64,000 nt of DNA from Xiphydria camelus (GCA_963678675.1 OY783200.1:21466190-21530189); one strand, 5' to 3'. Positions 32,761-46,410 are shown, numbered from the stretch's first letter. Numbers and translations: made by a program. The notes: generated by a model from the sequence alone, not told the origin.

Positions 32761-32799
32761 TCCCGTTCGTCATGTTGAGAATATTCCAAGTCCGAAACT

Positions 32800-33145
32800 C
32801 TGACGCAGTAAAGCGGCTCTGGCCATCAAAATAGAAGCAACATTTTAATTCGCAACACGCGAGGCCCTATTTTGAATGCCATAGCTTCTACCCACTGGAG
32901 ATGTTGTGGCCATCAAAGTAGGGGCAAAATGTCGACTCGCGCGAGGAGACCCTATTTTCAACGCCACAGCTTCTGCCCAGTGAAGGGGCTCTGGCCATCA
33001 AAGCAGGAGCAAATTGTACAGATAGGTTCAAAAAGTGTCAAGATAGGAGCTCGACAATCATATAGCACCGAAATAGGTTTGAAAAGTCGCTCTGGCCGTC
33101 AAAATAGGGGCACAATTTCGACTCGGGTCATTTCTATTTTTCAAT
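32800..33145. repeat. Minisatellite with CTCTGGCCATCAAA boxes, about 3.5 units
   Basis: The box CTCTGGCCATCAAA (or TTGTGGCCATCAAAG, CTCTGGCCGTCAAAA) recurs at about 32,816, 32,906, 32,989 and 33,089. It is followed by AGGAGCAAAAT-like text and, in two units, by CCCTATTTT..ACGCCACAGCTTCTGCCC. The period is 83-100. The 97-codon frame at 32,872-33,165 lies in the repeat. Confidence 0.75.
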
Positions 33146-34183
33146 TTGTCTTTTCGAAAACTTGAACAACCGCAATCGCGGCTCGCTATCGCTTCGGGGC
33201 TATCAAAGTGCCGGAGCGAGTTCGCCCCGTCCTCGTCGTCGGTAAAGCGATACGCCGCGATAGAGCCGCGTCGTATAGTCGCCATTAGGCTGTAATTGAG
33301 AATCGATATAGAGAGCGGGTCCGGAGATGGTGCCCCATCTTCCCCTCCCCTCGCGGGGAGGGCTCGCGTGGGTGGAGGGTGGGCCCTCGCCGATTTTAAT
33401 AACGAGACTGCGACGACGACGACGACGTCGAGGATGCGCGTTAGCCCGTCTCTGCCCCGCTTATTTATAACCCGCGCGTCGACCTACCCCTGCGGCGCCT
33501 ACCACCCGCCCTTCACCTGGTGCACGCCGATATGCCGCGCCGCGAGCCCTGAAATGCGGATCGAGTTACGCACAGCCACCCTCTTCCCGCCGAATAAATG
33601 CCCGTCAGCCTCCGCGAAAGGGGGTGGAAAGGGGTGAGAAGGCGGAGGAGGGCGGAAGAGCAAAGCGTCGCGTCGCGATCCTCGAATCGACGAAGCCCGA
33701 AAGCCCCGTGCTTTACGGTTCGTAGATAAAACGAAACGGGATAAAATGAATTACCGATCCGCCCCGCGGAAAATCGGGACCGGCTGGTTTATATAGGGGA
33801 GTGGCGGTGGCGGGTGTTCGCTCGCGCGCGATTGCGGGAAAATATTCCACAATTTTTTTTGAGAATAGTCTGAAAACTCCGGCGTCCGGTGAAATTCGGA
33901 AATGAAATTTCCCGAGACTTTTTTTCCGGATTTCGAGAGTGCGATTAGTTTTTCCTCGACGTACACTGCACGCGCAAATGCCTTATGCTTCGCTGTACAT
34001 AGATTTGGCTTGGTGGTTGCCTTCCATTAGGCGCTGGCTGCGCCTACGTGTAGGCAGCCGTGGTTTTTCCGGAAAGCGAGAAGTACGAAGAGCGTCGCTC
34101 ATTTTTATATTCGTGTACTGGTACAGTCAATCTGTCATAAAAGATGGGGTAGATCGAAGAAATTGGGGTATAGGGCTGAATTT
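33146..34183. other. GC-rich block, no supported gene
   Basis: CpG-rich from 33,170 to 33,830 with no splice-bounded coding motif that I recognise. Confidence 0.4.
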
Positions 34184-34435
34184 TTAACACTAGAACTACC
34201 GAATGTGGTCGCGCTTTATGAGACGGTCGTTTTGGTGGGTGATTATCTCGTTATCCGTGGATTTTTCGTCCATACTGCCATAGAACTTTTTTGTAGACCG
34301 AAATATGCTCTACAAAAAAAGTATTCCACCAATTTTGGTCAAAAACCTCACGGCTTACGAAATAATTGAAGTTGAATGGAACTCTGAATAAGACACCGAT
34401 CAAATTGACCGGTTGCGGTAGTGTTCTAGTGTTAA
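34184..34435. mobile_element. piggyBac-type MITE with a hairpin unit inside
   Basis: 252 bp, bounded by TTAA, with TTAACACTAGAACTACCG at the left and CGGTAGTGTTCTAGTGTTAA at the right. The interior (GATTATCTCGTTATCCGTGG .. TTTTTTGTAGACCG .. CTACAAAAAAAGTATTCC) is a member of the hairpin family arrayed at 40.2 and 60.1 kb. A decayed relative (GTTGAATGGCACTCTGAATA, AAATTGACTGCCTGCGGTA) lies at about 50,600-50,930. Confidence 0.85.
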
Positions 34436-36153
34436 TCTTATTTTTTTCTGGTGGTCAAAAAAGTAAAATCCCAAGTTTTCGTATCCCTACCCCCGGCGTG
34501 AAAAAAAAAAATGGCTGAAGCGTGTAGGAAGTCTGGGAAAAGTTGAACCAAAAAAGTATAGCTACAGATCGTACCCCAGACTTTCAGCCGGTTGACGATA
34601 AGCTCTTCAATTAGAGTTCAATTGTTTGTACGAGATTATGCTGTACTTAATCGATGTCTGTTCTTGTCAATTGATATTATTTCAATGTATTATTTTATTA
34701 AAGTCCCAAATTATTACTAATGAACTATATTCTAGTACTGAACGGGTCATTATAGTTTTATAACGAAGAATCCATACAACACAGAATTGAATCAAAAATG
34801 TCGAGCAAACTTCAGCACTTTTAAGCCGATATGAAAAAATTATCAGGCTGTCAGAACGCCGAGGCGGAAGACAAGTTTAAACGTCGGATTACACGCACCG
34901 GGTGTCCTCTCGAAATACCAGTCGCGTGTATTTTAAAAACGAAAAAAAATATATAGAAAAACATTTACAAAATTTTCCTATGATATTGCGTATATAATAC
35001 ATACACTGATAATTAATAAATATTTCTCCAAATCGAAATTACATTTCTCTTTTTCGCGAACTCGTGAAAAATTGCTGAAATGCCAACTAGAGCCGATTTC
35101 CAGTTGACCCCCAGCTGACACGGAACCTGACCTCCCGCAGGGGCCAACTTATGAAAATGGCCTCTTCATTAAGACAAATTTCGTAGGATCAACTAAATGT
35201 CTATTTATATATTACCAATTAAATATTACATATATATTCGCTTCATTGATATTTATTTATTCCAAAATATTTTTCTCGATAAACTGTATAAACTTGAGCA
35301 GATAAAATATTTGTTGGGAGAAATAAATATTATTTGACTCAAGAAAATACTTAGTTAATAATATATACATAAATTTAATTGATCCTACGAATTCTTTCTC
35401 CCGATGTATCTGTTACTCCCGAAAAGACACCCGGTTGACACGCGGCGGCTGATCCGACGCTTGGATCTTCGGTGGAAGTGGTAAAAGGAAGGAAAGATCC
35501 GGCCGCCCGCGCCGTGCGCCGGCTGGCTGCCGATCGAACCCCTCGGGACGCGAGTAAGCCGCCGTAATTAGCCGCGGGTCCGCGGCGAGGGGCAGAGGGA
35601 TTGGCGCTACAGAGAAAGGGCGCGGAGGTACAGCTCCGAGCCTCGGACTCAGGGGCGCCCCGCGTACCGAATGGGAAAGGGGGTGAGTGGGGGGGATAAG
35701 AGGCGTCGAAGAAAAGGGTTGAATTCGGCAAATCACCCCGCGATTTGTAAGTACAAAACGATCGCTCTTTCTCTCTCTCTCTCTCTCTCTCTCTTTTCGC
35801 GGCGCGAGACTCGCCCCTCGAATTAGCCCCTTTGATCCTTGAGAAAGCGACCAGAAAGGGTGGCAGCGGGGCTCACACACAGAGACCGAAACGTTTCGAA
35901 CTCATTAACGATTCCATCGATCTCTTGCGACTTTGAGAGAATCGTGGAGTATCCGTCTTGCACCCCTCTTACTCCTTACCCCCTTCAACCCTCTTTTTCT
36001 CCCTATACGCGCGTATCATAATTTACTCCGAAGTGGCGCGTACGGCAACTGTACGGGCCATTTTCGGAGGCTATCTCCACCCGTATAGCTTTTTGAGTAA
36101 AAACCTTAAGGCGATTTCAGAATTCGCAACCCCTATTTATTTCATTTAAGAGG
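34436..36153. other. Gene-free region
   Basis: AT-rich to 35,400, then a GC-rich block with a (CT)n run at 35,768-35,795. No supported gene. Confidence 0.45.
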
Positions 36154-36360
36154 AAATACACCGAGAAGAATAATTGTTAATATCAAAAAAATATTTTTTG
36201 AACCAAGATTATATGATCTTACAAATTTTTCAGAATACAGATTCTTGGTCTAAGAATGTATATTTACATTCTTGATTCACAAGAATACCTTCGTTGGTAC
36301 GAGAAATTCTTCCTGTGGGAAAAAAATAATTACTCGAGCCTACCAAATACTTTTTTTGTA
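36154..36360. mobile_element. Inverted-repeat element fragment (CACCGAGAAGAA end)
   Basis: It starts CACCGAGAAGAATAATTG and continues with inner text (AATATTTTTTGAACCAAGA, ACATTCTTGATTCA) like that at 15.1, 45.5 and 49.6 kb. The right end is degraded. Confidence 0.55.
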
Positions 36361-36660
36361 CGAAGAAAACTATGCCTTGATATTGGAGTTACATCACGTT
36401 TTTGGTGGAAAAAAACCTTTTTTTGGCACCAGAAATTATCTCTCAGTGCGGGAGAAATTTTTACAAAAAAAAAACGTAGACAATTTTCATTGAAAAAAGG
36501 TCTTCCAGAAAGTAGAAATATGCAGTGGTATGAAAAAATAACAATTTTTTAAATATATAATAAAATACCAATATTTATTGAGTGAATGAAGGACATTTTT
36601 GTAATTTAGGAATTTATATTTTATGTTATGCAACTTAAATTTGAGTGTCACAGATGGATA

Positions 36661-36899
36661 GACTAATGCCAGTAAATTTTACTGTATTTACAATAAAAGA
36701 GGTACATGTGAGGGTCTTTAGACGTTTTTATATTACGACACAGTAAGTTTTCTTTTGAAAACATTAAATCGTGATAGTTTACATTGTAATTTATACTAGT
36801 TTCTAAGGCAAAATTGTTCTTCAGCGCTGTAGGAACATTCGAAATCCCTCATGCGTACCTCTCTTATTGTAGATGCAGTAAAATTTACTAGTGTCAGTC
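36661..36899. mobile_element. Foldback element, family F (copy 2)
   Basis: The left GCCAGTAAATTTTACTG pairs with the right CAGTAAAATTTACTAG. The core GAAAACATTAAATCGTGATA is shared with 12,889-13,124. Confidence 0.85.
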
Positions 36900-37171
36900 T
36901 TTCCCTGCGATCTGATTTAAGGAAAAGGGACCATTTATCAAATCTAGTCCAGTAAGACATATTAATTCAACTAGGTTATTATATTTTAAACGAAATATTC
37001 ATGCAGATAGATAAAGCTGGGGTTATATCATTTTTAGCAAAAAAAAAATTAATAATTTTGAACCTTTTGACGTAAACTGAAACGACGAAAGGACAACTCA
37101 GAAGATGAATAACTGGTGGTTTTAGAGGAAAAATATCGAATTATATGTGAAAATGGGAAAAATCGTGAGAT

Positions 37172-37241
37172 TAAGGCCCACTTGTTCAATGTAAATTCAA
37201 GGTTGGTTCAGCTTGAACTTACATTGAACAAGTGGGCCTTA
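37172..37241. ncRNA. 70-nt near-perfect hairpin (precursor-miRNA-like)
   Basis: The arms 37,172-37,201 and 37,212-37,241 pair over 30 bases with one mismatch around a 10-base loop (GTTGGTTCAG). The arm begins TAAGGCCCACTTGTTCAATG. Pairing is tighter than in most miRNA precursors, so a small inverted repeat is equally likely. It matches no miRNA I recall. Confidence 0.35.
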
Positions 37242-38298
37242 GGGTGCAAAGGGGAAAATTTACAGAAATAGGGGAATAAAGGGGAATAGGGAATACACTA
37301 CAAAGCCTGCGATTTAATTCAGAAGAAAACAAAGCTACTGACAAACAAAATTCTTAACGCCGACTTAAACCACGACGGAAACTTCAATTCTCTTTTTAAT
37401 TACATTAAAAAAAAAGAGAGAGACATTCTTCTCTGCAACTTTTTCAGTACCTCCTCCCCGGGGGTCAAAAATTCGTCGCCTCTCGTCCTCTCTTCCCTCT
37501 CCCTTCGACGAGGAAAAGCGTAAAATTGATTAACGCCCCGGCGAAGGAGCATCCAAGGCAGACGCTGCACCCCCTTAACTCCCACCATCCCCCCCTTCCT
37601 ATCTCCTCATTCCTTGTCCGCTTCGCCCGCGATCTCAATCTTAATTAACAAACGCAATTACACCATCCGCGGTCCTAGTTACCGCGGCGGCTACGGCGGC
37701 TGAGCCGCAGTCCGATGGATATGGAAGAAGATGCCGGCGAAGGGGTGGGTTATATAAGATGTAATTAGTTCAATTTATTCCGAGCGTAACCGAATCCCGC
37801 CACTTTCCGGCTCCGGTAAACACAATCATGGCCGCCATTATTATACGGGCGTTTGCATTTGCCTATAGAGGGGCGGGGGGGGGGGGGACTAAAAAATAAA
37901 ACACGCATTTATTCTCGCATCGCTCCAAATGATATTTAATATCGTTGCCGAACAGTGCTATACATATACTGCGTACGGAAATATCATAGCCGAGTTTCTC
38001 GCGTTTCAATTATCACATTTCATAACATTTGTAATAACTTTCACCTCCTTCCCCCTCTCCTCCTCCCGGCTGTACGTATGCTTTACCGAAAGAATGAAAG
38101 AAACATTTCGCTCATTTTTTTTAACGAAGTCGAGTCGCATTGCAACGTCTGTATGGAGAAGGTTTGGTGGTGCGCGAATGGGTTGTGAATCTGCAAAGGC
38201 GGACGGACGGATGATATCCTCACGGGTCATTAACGTTCGGGACCGAACGGCGTCTAACGACTTCGAGGGAAGGTCGTGAGGGAGATACAGAGAGAGAT

Positions 38299-38357
<59 letters not shown>

Positions 38358-38869
38358 GCAAATATCGAGTTGCGCGCGAAAATTATTTCGGGGAAAAAGT
38401 AACATATTATTGTCGTCAGCTGGATATTTTTTTTTTTTTTCGTGTTTGGTGAAACTCAACACTTAAGAGGGCATATATATATTTAGGATTGACAAAACTA
38501 GGGTCGAATTTACGAATTGTGTTATTAGAGAAATAAAACACTTTAATTTAACGATCATTTGTTTATCCAAGTATACACCTCTTAAAGTATCTTAGGTAAA
38601 AAATTTAGGTATAAAAATATTCCAAAATGTCGGAGTAATAGCCATATCGGCAACGAGGGTGTCGTCCAGTATAACGGTTTGCGAAGGTCATTGTAACATA
38701 TATAGAAATTATCCAAAAGCAAAATACCAGAGATTTTTAAAAGTATATTAAAATATCTAGTCTTTGTTGTATCCGATTTTAAAAATATGATGATATTGAT
38801 TTTTAAGAAAACGACTGCTTGAGGCATCAATTTTTATTGAAAAATTTACTCATTTACATACTATTAAAA
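37242..38869. other. Gene-free region with microsatellites
   Basis: Contains a 13-base G run (37,875-37,887) and an (AG)n run (38,288-38,355). No supported gene. Confidence 0.45.
38288..38355. repeat. (AG)n microsatellite
   Basis: About 30 AG repeats with a few interruptions near the left end. Confidence 0.95.
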
Positions 38870-39180
38870 AAAAGAGTACTCAAGAAAAATAAATCTGTAT
38901 GACAAAGATCACATAATTTTATGCAGAATAATATACTGTACAAATTTAACGGCAATCGATTCAGACATTTCCAAGATATTTTGACCACCGACTTCGAAAA
39001 AATGGTTTCGAGATAATCGTGTTTAAAGTTTTCCGCCTAGGCTAACGCTATATCTTAGTCGCCTCAGCGAATATTGACTCGGAGAATTATCAGATAATAT
39101 TTTTAAAATATTGTACTTTTTGGAAGTATAAAAAAAAAGTCGAAGTTTTTACCAACCTAGATGTACATGCCCCGTTAAAC
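38870..39180. repeat. Dispersed repeat, copy 1 (pairs with 63,640-63,955)
   Basis: A diverged reverse complement of 63,640-63,955. Matching boxes in order: ACCAACCTAGATGTACATG, the AAGTTTTCCGCCTAGG stretch, and TTCCAAGATATTTTGA with CAATCGATTCAG. No coding frame. Its ends are not defined. Confidence 0.7.
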
Positions 39181-40238
39181 ATTCGCGTCGTTCCACGATG
39201 CAATACCAATTTCTGAATGCAACTACAAAAAAATACCCTTTTTTATTTTTCTTTAGAGCATTATGTGTGCTGTGAAAATTGCAAACAAAATATAACATGT
39301 CAAAATCTGAGGCGCACTTTGTCAAACTTAATTTTCCCGCGGTAGATGAGCATCCCCTCTAAATCATAATAATAATTTATCCGCAGCCCCGAGTCAGAGG
39401 CGCCACAACTCAATATTGACAAAACGCCCCTTCCCCCTTCCCCCAGCCCACCGCACACACAGAACATACGTAACGCGCGCGCAATTCGTAGAAACTTGCG
39501 TAAAGAGAGAAAGAGTTGACCGCCCCCATAAAAAAATTCCCGGCACCCTCCAGCCTTCCCGGAATCGCCCGTACGCCGCCGCCGTCGTCGAGCGCGCAAT
39601 TGCGAAATAGAAACGCGCGCGCCTATCGATTTTTCCCACCTTCGCGGAAGCGAGTTAACGCGAGAGGCGCGCCCCGAACGCGAAGGGTGGCGCGCAAACT
39701 GCAGCCGTTGCGCTAATTTCGAAAATTTGCGGAGATCCCGCGGCGCGACAAGGGCCGCGCGAGATCGGAAGCCGGGTCAGGCCGACGTCGCGCGGCGGCT
39801 AATCCTCTCCGTGGAAACGGTTAACCCCGCGGACTAGACGGATGATCGATCTCGTCGCGCGCGCGGTCGGAAATTAATAAGCGGACGGACGGACGCCGCG
39901 CGCACCGGAAACTTGCGAGGATTCGCGCGCGGGCGCTCCAGGGGAGGGTGGGAGAGGGACAGGGTGTATTTTACCCGCCGGGTAAAAGGGTCGCGCTCTT
40001 ACTTAGAGGTGAATTATTGAAGCGCGTAAGAGCACCCTGCGCGAGAGTCCCGATGAGTCGTGAAGGGGACGCGTGGGGTGCGGAGAGAAAGGATTCACAC
40101 GGCGAGGAAAACAATGGATCTTAATTTGGGTTTCGTCGCGGATCGTTCGACGTTCGCGTACACAGATCATCGAGAGAATTGAAGCTAAAGATATCAGGAG
40201 TTGACGAGTACGAATGTAGGCCGGGGCTTCGACCGCGA

Positions 40239-40860
40239 TTATCTCGTTAACTGTGGACTTTAGGCGTGTGTTGGTGTAGTACTTTTTTGTAGATCGAAGT
40301 GTGATCTTTAAAAAGTATCATACCAGCTTGGCCCAAAAGTTAACGGATAGGGAGATAAAGGAAAGTGACGGAAACGAGTGTAAGGTGGAGCTTCAACCGT
40401 GATTATCTCGATAACTGTGGACTTTAGGCGGATGTTGGTGTAGTGCTTTTTTGTAGATCGAAGTGTGATCTTTAAAAAAGTATTATACCAACTTGGCCCA
40501 AAAGTTAACGGATAGGGAGATAAAGGAAAGTGACGGAAATGAGTGTAAGGTGGAGCTTCAACCGCGATTATCTCGATGACTATGGACTTTAGACTTATGT
40601 TGGCATAGTGCTTTTTTGTAGATTGAGATGTGATCTTTGAAAAAGTATTAGACCAACTTGGATGAAAAGTACGCGGGTAGCGAGATAAAAGGAAATTGAC
40701 GGAATTGAGCCTAATATGGAGCTAAGACAGTGGTTATCTCGATACCTATGGATTTTAGGCCTCTCTCTATGTTGATATAATATCTTTTTGTAGATCGAAG
40801 TATAATCTTCAAGAAAGTGTAACATCAACTTTGTCCAAAAGTTCACGCATAGCGAGATAA
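40239..40860. repeat. Tandem array of four 165-bp hairpin units
   Basis: Hairpins at 40,239-40,358, 40,403-40,523, 40,568-40,688 and 40,734-40,860 recur every 164-166 bases. Each opens TTATCTCGxTAACTxTGGACTTTAG and closes with its inverse, ending GAGATAA. Each arm is about 55 bases, with TTTTTTGTAGATCGAAGTG at the loop. Spacers such as GGAAAGTGACGGAA are also shared. Arms show compensating similarity despite divergence between units. Related units occur at 34.2, 59.3 and 60.1-60.6 kb. Confidence 0.85.
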
Positions 40861-40869
40861 TAGAGATCG

Positions 40870-43800
40870 AAGCTGATCGGATTAGAACCATTCTATGTTT
40901 ATAAGCACTGTTACCCCTATTTCCTACTGAATTTTCAAGAACACATGCTCTTGATATAACCGACAAATACAAATGGTTGTATATGTATACAATATAAATT
41001 TAGAGCCCAAATCGAAAATTCCTACATTTCCTTCAAGCACTCTAAATCAAATATGAGTTCCCATTGCGTTCTCAATTTCTTCATATCATCAACGGAGGGA
41101 TTAGATAAGTACTCAAGCCCAAGGGAGGAAGGGAGTGGCCAGTCGCGGATCGAATTTCCCACGTCGTTATCTCCGCGGGTTTAGGGATCAAAATTTCGCC
41201 GAGTCCAGGTAGATAGGACCGCCTTACGCGCTCGGAAATTACAGTCAAGCAGGCCGCCGGATTCGCACCCTCCCCCAAGGGATGGGCTCTTACTTAAAGG
41301 GTTGAATTATTAAAATTGCATGAGAGAAGCACGCGCCTAACCCCCAAAAAGGGGCGAACAAAACGATTTACTCTTATTTCTCGCAGCATGAACAGCGGAC
41401 AAAACCAATCGAGAGTGGAGGGAGGATATCTCGAATTACGTGACAATATTGTATAACGCGTCTCACCACTCGCCGCGTTTCGATTGGAAGAATAAATGCG
41501 ACCGTATACAATCGAGCGGAGCACAAAAGAGCTCGACAGAAATTCATTTCGGACATCCACAATAACGCCATTAATGCGCGTCCGTGACATAAAATAATAC
41601 ACAAAGTAATTCCCTCACATATCTCGTAATGCAAACCGGGGTGGAATGGGTCGAACGAGGGATGTTATGTAGTAATATTACCACCCATTGTACTTCGATT
41701 CGACTGTATCATCAAGTGAAACGCAAAAGAGACTTGTGTAGATCCATTCTCTTCAACTCCCCCACCCACCCCTCTTTATTCTCGCCACAATATAAGCAAA
41801 AAAATGCTAGAAAAATCAATATAGAAAACTCACCCCTGTTCTCGCGACCTCGTATGGCCCGCAACACGCTTTCCGTTCATCCGTATCAACCCCGCCTCGG
41901 GATTAATCAAAAATGAACACCCGAAATATCAATAAACGAAAGAAAAGAAATTCATCCCCGCCACGATTTCGGCTTCCCGCTCAAGCACCCTTATAATTTC
42001 TGGCGCGGGGGAGAGCCGGGGACCCCGCGCGAGCTTCGTGCCAGGGTAGAATCCCCCGCGGGCGAGCCCAACATAGGTGGTGTATCCGGGGTCGGCTTTA
42101 AACTTCTCGCAAGCCCCCAACCCCTGACGTAAAACGCCCCGCGCCTCCTCGACTCGGTCGACGCGCGCGCGCGCGCGCTTTGGGAAAAAATTAAAGAGGT
42201 TAAGTGGCAGGGGTTGGGGGTTACCGGTGGTGGAAGGGGTGGCAGAGGGTGGCGCTCTTTCCTTAACGTACGTCGTCGTTAGAAATTCAGCTCCCGGTGG
42301 CGCGCGCGGGGCACAAATAAATGCAGATCCACCCCCGCCGCGGTACTAAGGGAGGATAAGCCACTCCGGGGCGGCGGCGGCGGCGTGTCGTTCGTCGGAA
42401 ACGAGCAGACATCTCTTTTAGAGGGCGAGAGGGCGAACGACGACAACGATGCGTCGGGCGGCTCTTGTCCTCGGCGACTCAGCTTTTCGGGGGGTTGTAT
42501 GGGGGTGGGTTACACGTATACGCGCGCGCGCGTGGCTGATATCGATTTATCCATTTCCTCGGGCACATACGTCACGTCACTTTCTCCGTCCCTCTCGTTA
42601 TCTGTGCGAGCCCTCTTCGTCCCTCCTGCTATCTATACGTCTCTCGCTCGTCAGGGGTTAGGGGTGGAGGTACGCGCGTGGTTTGATGTATTTGCGTTCG
42701 ATTTTGTGCGTCGTTTGGGCACGCTTTTAAAGAGCATGGGAAAACTCGCGGGATATGTTCAATTTATGTAATAATTGTAAGTGACATTTGAAATGTAAAC
42801 CGAAGAGGAGAAAGCCGAAATGAATATTGATTATTTGATATATCCATAACATGAGTTTTTAGAGTATAGGTACTCCAATTCAGTCTTTGCATAAAAAAAT
42901 ATATACGTATTTTTAATTTAATTGGTAATCTTTATACATATTCAATGTTAAACGAACAAGAAAAAATGACAAAAATTAATTATTCGGAAAGTTATAAATG
43001 TATTTCTCTGTACAAGGTTGTGACGTGATACCAACCAAAGAGTGCGAGAGAGATAGTATTACAAAACGATGACGTACTGCATTTTTAAATGTCATTTTCT
43101 AGTTTAAGTAAGGCCGCAAATTAAAACTGAAAAAATACGGGGTAAATAATATTGATCAGATTTTTCGAATCTGCAATAAAAAAAATTAGTAAGAACACTA
43201 AACTGTGATGAAAGAAGGCAACAATGAATAATTTCAAAAACGCGAATGCCATTATACGGAATATGTGATATAATATAAAATGATATATCGTAAAACAATA
43301 TGAAATTCAAAGTAAATGAAAGTAAAATGGAAGAAAAAAATAAAAAGAGACGAGCAAGCCTGTACGAGTACGATTAAATCAAATAAAAAAAACGTCAGCG
43401 TTTTAAAAATGAATTTGACAATAAGAATAAGACGAAGCTGAAGGAAAGAGAGACGTTAGAGTACACAACGAAGAACAAGTACATCGAGGTGAAGTGGAAA
43501 ACAAAACAAAAAAAAAGTAAACGAAATGAACGAATCGATAGACCTCGAAAAGTCAAGTAAGAGACGCCTGCCTCGCCGCGCTGTCGAACAAAACCAAGAA
43601 GAGAGAGAGAGAGAGAATACGAAAGAAAACGTCGAAGGTGGAAAGAGAATGACTTTTCTGGAACGCTACAGCCGTGCGCTATCTCTTCCCCCTCCATTCC
43701 TCCTCGTCGACCATTTCGCGGTGCTTGACGAAGACAAAATGGTTTTCCGTTAGGCGGCTGTTACACGCGCGCGAAATGAGTCGAGGAGGAGGAGGGAGAG

Positions 43801-45395
43801 GAGTAGAGAGGGAACACGAGAACGACGACGACGACGCTGGTGTGTATATCCCCGGGACTAAGGAAATTTCACGGCGGCGCCGAAAGAAAATAAGAGATAA
43901 CCACTTATCTCCGTTGGCGAAGGGTGCGCGACGCAGGAGAGTGGAGCCGGCGCGGTTTAACTGACAGGTAAAAAGTATTCCGGCGCTACGCGAGGGTAAC
44001 GTGGCGAGACCCCCCCTCCCCCTCCCCTTCTTCGCTACTCTTTCTCTTCTTCTCCTTCCTTTCGTTCGCCGGTTTTCGATCGACGCGACGTCGACTTCGC
44101 TTCCACTACCCCCCACCACGCTGAACGACGCTTAGCGAGGAGGGGGAAGCCACTGTGTGAGCGCGGTCAATTGCGACTGCTGTACTACCGTCTCCGGGCG
44201 AAGAACGGGAGAAGATGCGGGAGGGGGTGGCATCCGGGAAGGAGAGAGGGTCGAAGCGATGGGATTGAGAGACTGATCGGCTCGGAGGCAACCACCACAG
44301 AGCGATGCCCGCGTCAAGGCCGCGAGGTTGAAATTGACGAGGGTATACACGGTCGAGGGGGTTGCGGGGAAAAATAAAACGTTACGGCTTAAGCGGGAGG
44401 GCGGCGAAATCGCAGTTTTGCGTTGAGTTTCGCATAAATATACACTGCAGTACATGATTAATACATAATTAATTTCGTATTAAATCGAATACGTTACCTT
44501 CGAAATTAAATATAATCTCTAGTATAGTATTTTCAACAAAGCTTTTTTGATGACATTCAGAAAAAAGATCTTCTAAAACAAATATCAATCTTACCCCTGC
44601 TGCAATCCTACTCGTAAAATAATAAAGCAAATAGAAAAAAAAAACACAGAACCACCCTACGAGTATATCACCTATAGATACAATAACCCCCTACTCTTTC
44701 CATCCCCCGAGTGAATACTCAATGCACTGCTGCAGTAGTCGACCCATTCCGTGCGCGTAGTTCCGTTCATGCGAGCAGATCGACCTTTTAACCAGATCGA
44801 GTCTTGCGGGGGGGGGGGGGATTTCTCGGGGGAGGTCTGCAAAGCTTCGGAAAGCCTCAAGAAACCGATCGCCCCGCGGAATCGGAGGGTGGAAGGGCCG
44901 TCCAGAGGTCACGTGGGTTCGCACGGAGGAAATATTTCTCTCCTTCGATCCTCCGTATACACCCGACTCCACGGCGTATCAGCGCCGGACAGATAAGGGT
45001 GAGGGGAGGAACCGATCGACGAAGCGTCGCTCGGCGTACCGGCCCAACGGAAAGGGACTGATTGCGAGTTGGAGGCAGGCTTAAGCCTTGGAAACCCACC
45101 CCCTCTTCTACCGTGGCTCGCGCCACAACCCCTAATCCACTGAAACACCCCCGCCCCGTGTCGGATAAGTAAACTACGTCGATCCAAGGTTACGTATCTG
45201 CGGATTGCTTCGAGGACGTGTCACGTGTACCTCATACTATGTAGAACATTTATATACAACATCAAAAGCCATCCTCGTTGTACACAAATACGCTTACATC
45301 GAGGAAAGTCACACGTGTTACGTATAATCGCGTGCGCCACGTGGTAGAAGCGTTTCGAAAATTCAGTTCTCTCACTAATCTGTTTTATTGTAGAC
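40870..45395. other. Gene-free region, mostly GC-rich
   Basis: GC-rich blocks at 41.1-42.7 and 43.5-45.2 kb, with (CG)n runs near 42,162 and 42,515 and a 13-base G run at 44,808-44,820. The only structured element is the family P fragment at 42,865-43,182. No supported gene. Confidence 0.45.
42865..43182. mobile_element. Family P element, right-arm copy
   Basis: It matches the right arm of 20,780-21,412: CAATTCAGTCTTTGCATAAA, GAAAGTTATAAATGTATTTC, TGACGTACTGCATTTTTAAA, then TTTTTCGAATCTGCAAT. Confidence 0.75.
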
Positions 45396-45995
45396 TGAGA
45401 GAAATAATTTCTGGTGCTAAAAAAATGTTTTTCTTTTAATCAAAAACATGGTACAATTTTAGGATCAAGCTGTGGCTTTCTTTGTCCAAGAAAATACTGG
45501 ATAGACTCAAGTAATTGTTTTTTTTTTTCGCGCAGAAATAATTTCTTGTTATAATTAAGGTGTTCTTGAATCAAAAATATTTACTCTTCGACGAAGAATC
45601 TGTATTCTCAAAAAGTTGGAAAATCATTTGTTCTTGATTCAAGAGATATTTTTTTTTATTTGAATATAATTTGGATAAAATTATGTACCTCGTATTTTTT
45701 CTTTTTCCATTTCAGGCCTTATCTAAGGTGGAAAATGATAATTAAAAATGCAGCCTACGTCATAGTATTTTGTAAGTCTATTTCTCTCGCACTTATAGCT
45801 CGGCATAAGTGCGTCTCTCATGGCTTTTTGATGACGTTATAATTCAGTAGAGAGAAATACACTTATAACTGCGAATAATTATTTTTTCGAACATTTTCTT
45901 TTTTGTGCAAAATTGCAATTATGTGTACAGATTACAAAAATTGATTTGAAAAATATAAATATATTACTTTTTTATATGAAAACCAAATTGGCCTT
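45396..45995. mobile_element. Composite element: ACTGAGAGAAATAATT end plus family P
   Basis: It begins ACTGAGAGAAATAATTTCTGG and continues through a segment with TCAAAAACATGG, AGGATCAAGC and AGAAAATACTGGATAG. It then enters a family P arm at about 45,662 (GGATAAAATTATGTACCTCG .. GGAAAATGATAATTAAAAATG). The layout matches 49,127-49,778, where both ends are present; here the right end is missing. Confidence 0.7.
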
Positions 45996-46314
45996 TATCT
46001 GCAATCGTTGCTGAATGTAGAAGAGAATAAAGGATCTACGTATATCAATCGTCCGGATTACCCTTTCTCCTCTCTTTTCTCTTTCCTCCAGAAGAAAGAG
46101 TGTCGCTTCTCGCGCGAGAGTGAAGTAAACGAGGGTCGTCGCGGGAGCTAGACAGACGGGCGGGGTGAGATTGGCGAGATGCTAGGAGGAGGGAGGGGGT
46201 GTAGGTCGCCTCACGCAGACAGGTAAAAGACTATTCACCGGGGGTGGATAAATATTAATTCTTCTATAAATATAAGATGTCGGGTCCGCGGCTACGGCTC
46301 TATGTCGGTTTACC

Positions 46315-46357
46315 AAGAGAGAGAGAGAGAGAGAGAGAGGGGGAGATAAATATAATT

Positions 46358-46405
<48 letters not shown>

Positions 46406-46410
46406 AGAAC
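46315..46410. repeat. (GA)n microsatellite, two runs
   Basis: Two (GA)n runs separated by about 25 bases (GGGGGAGATAAATATAATTG). Confidence 0.95.
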
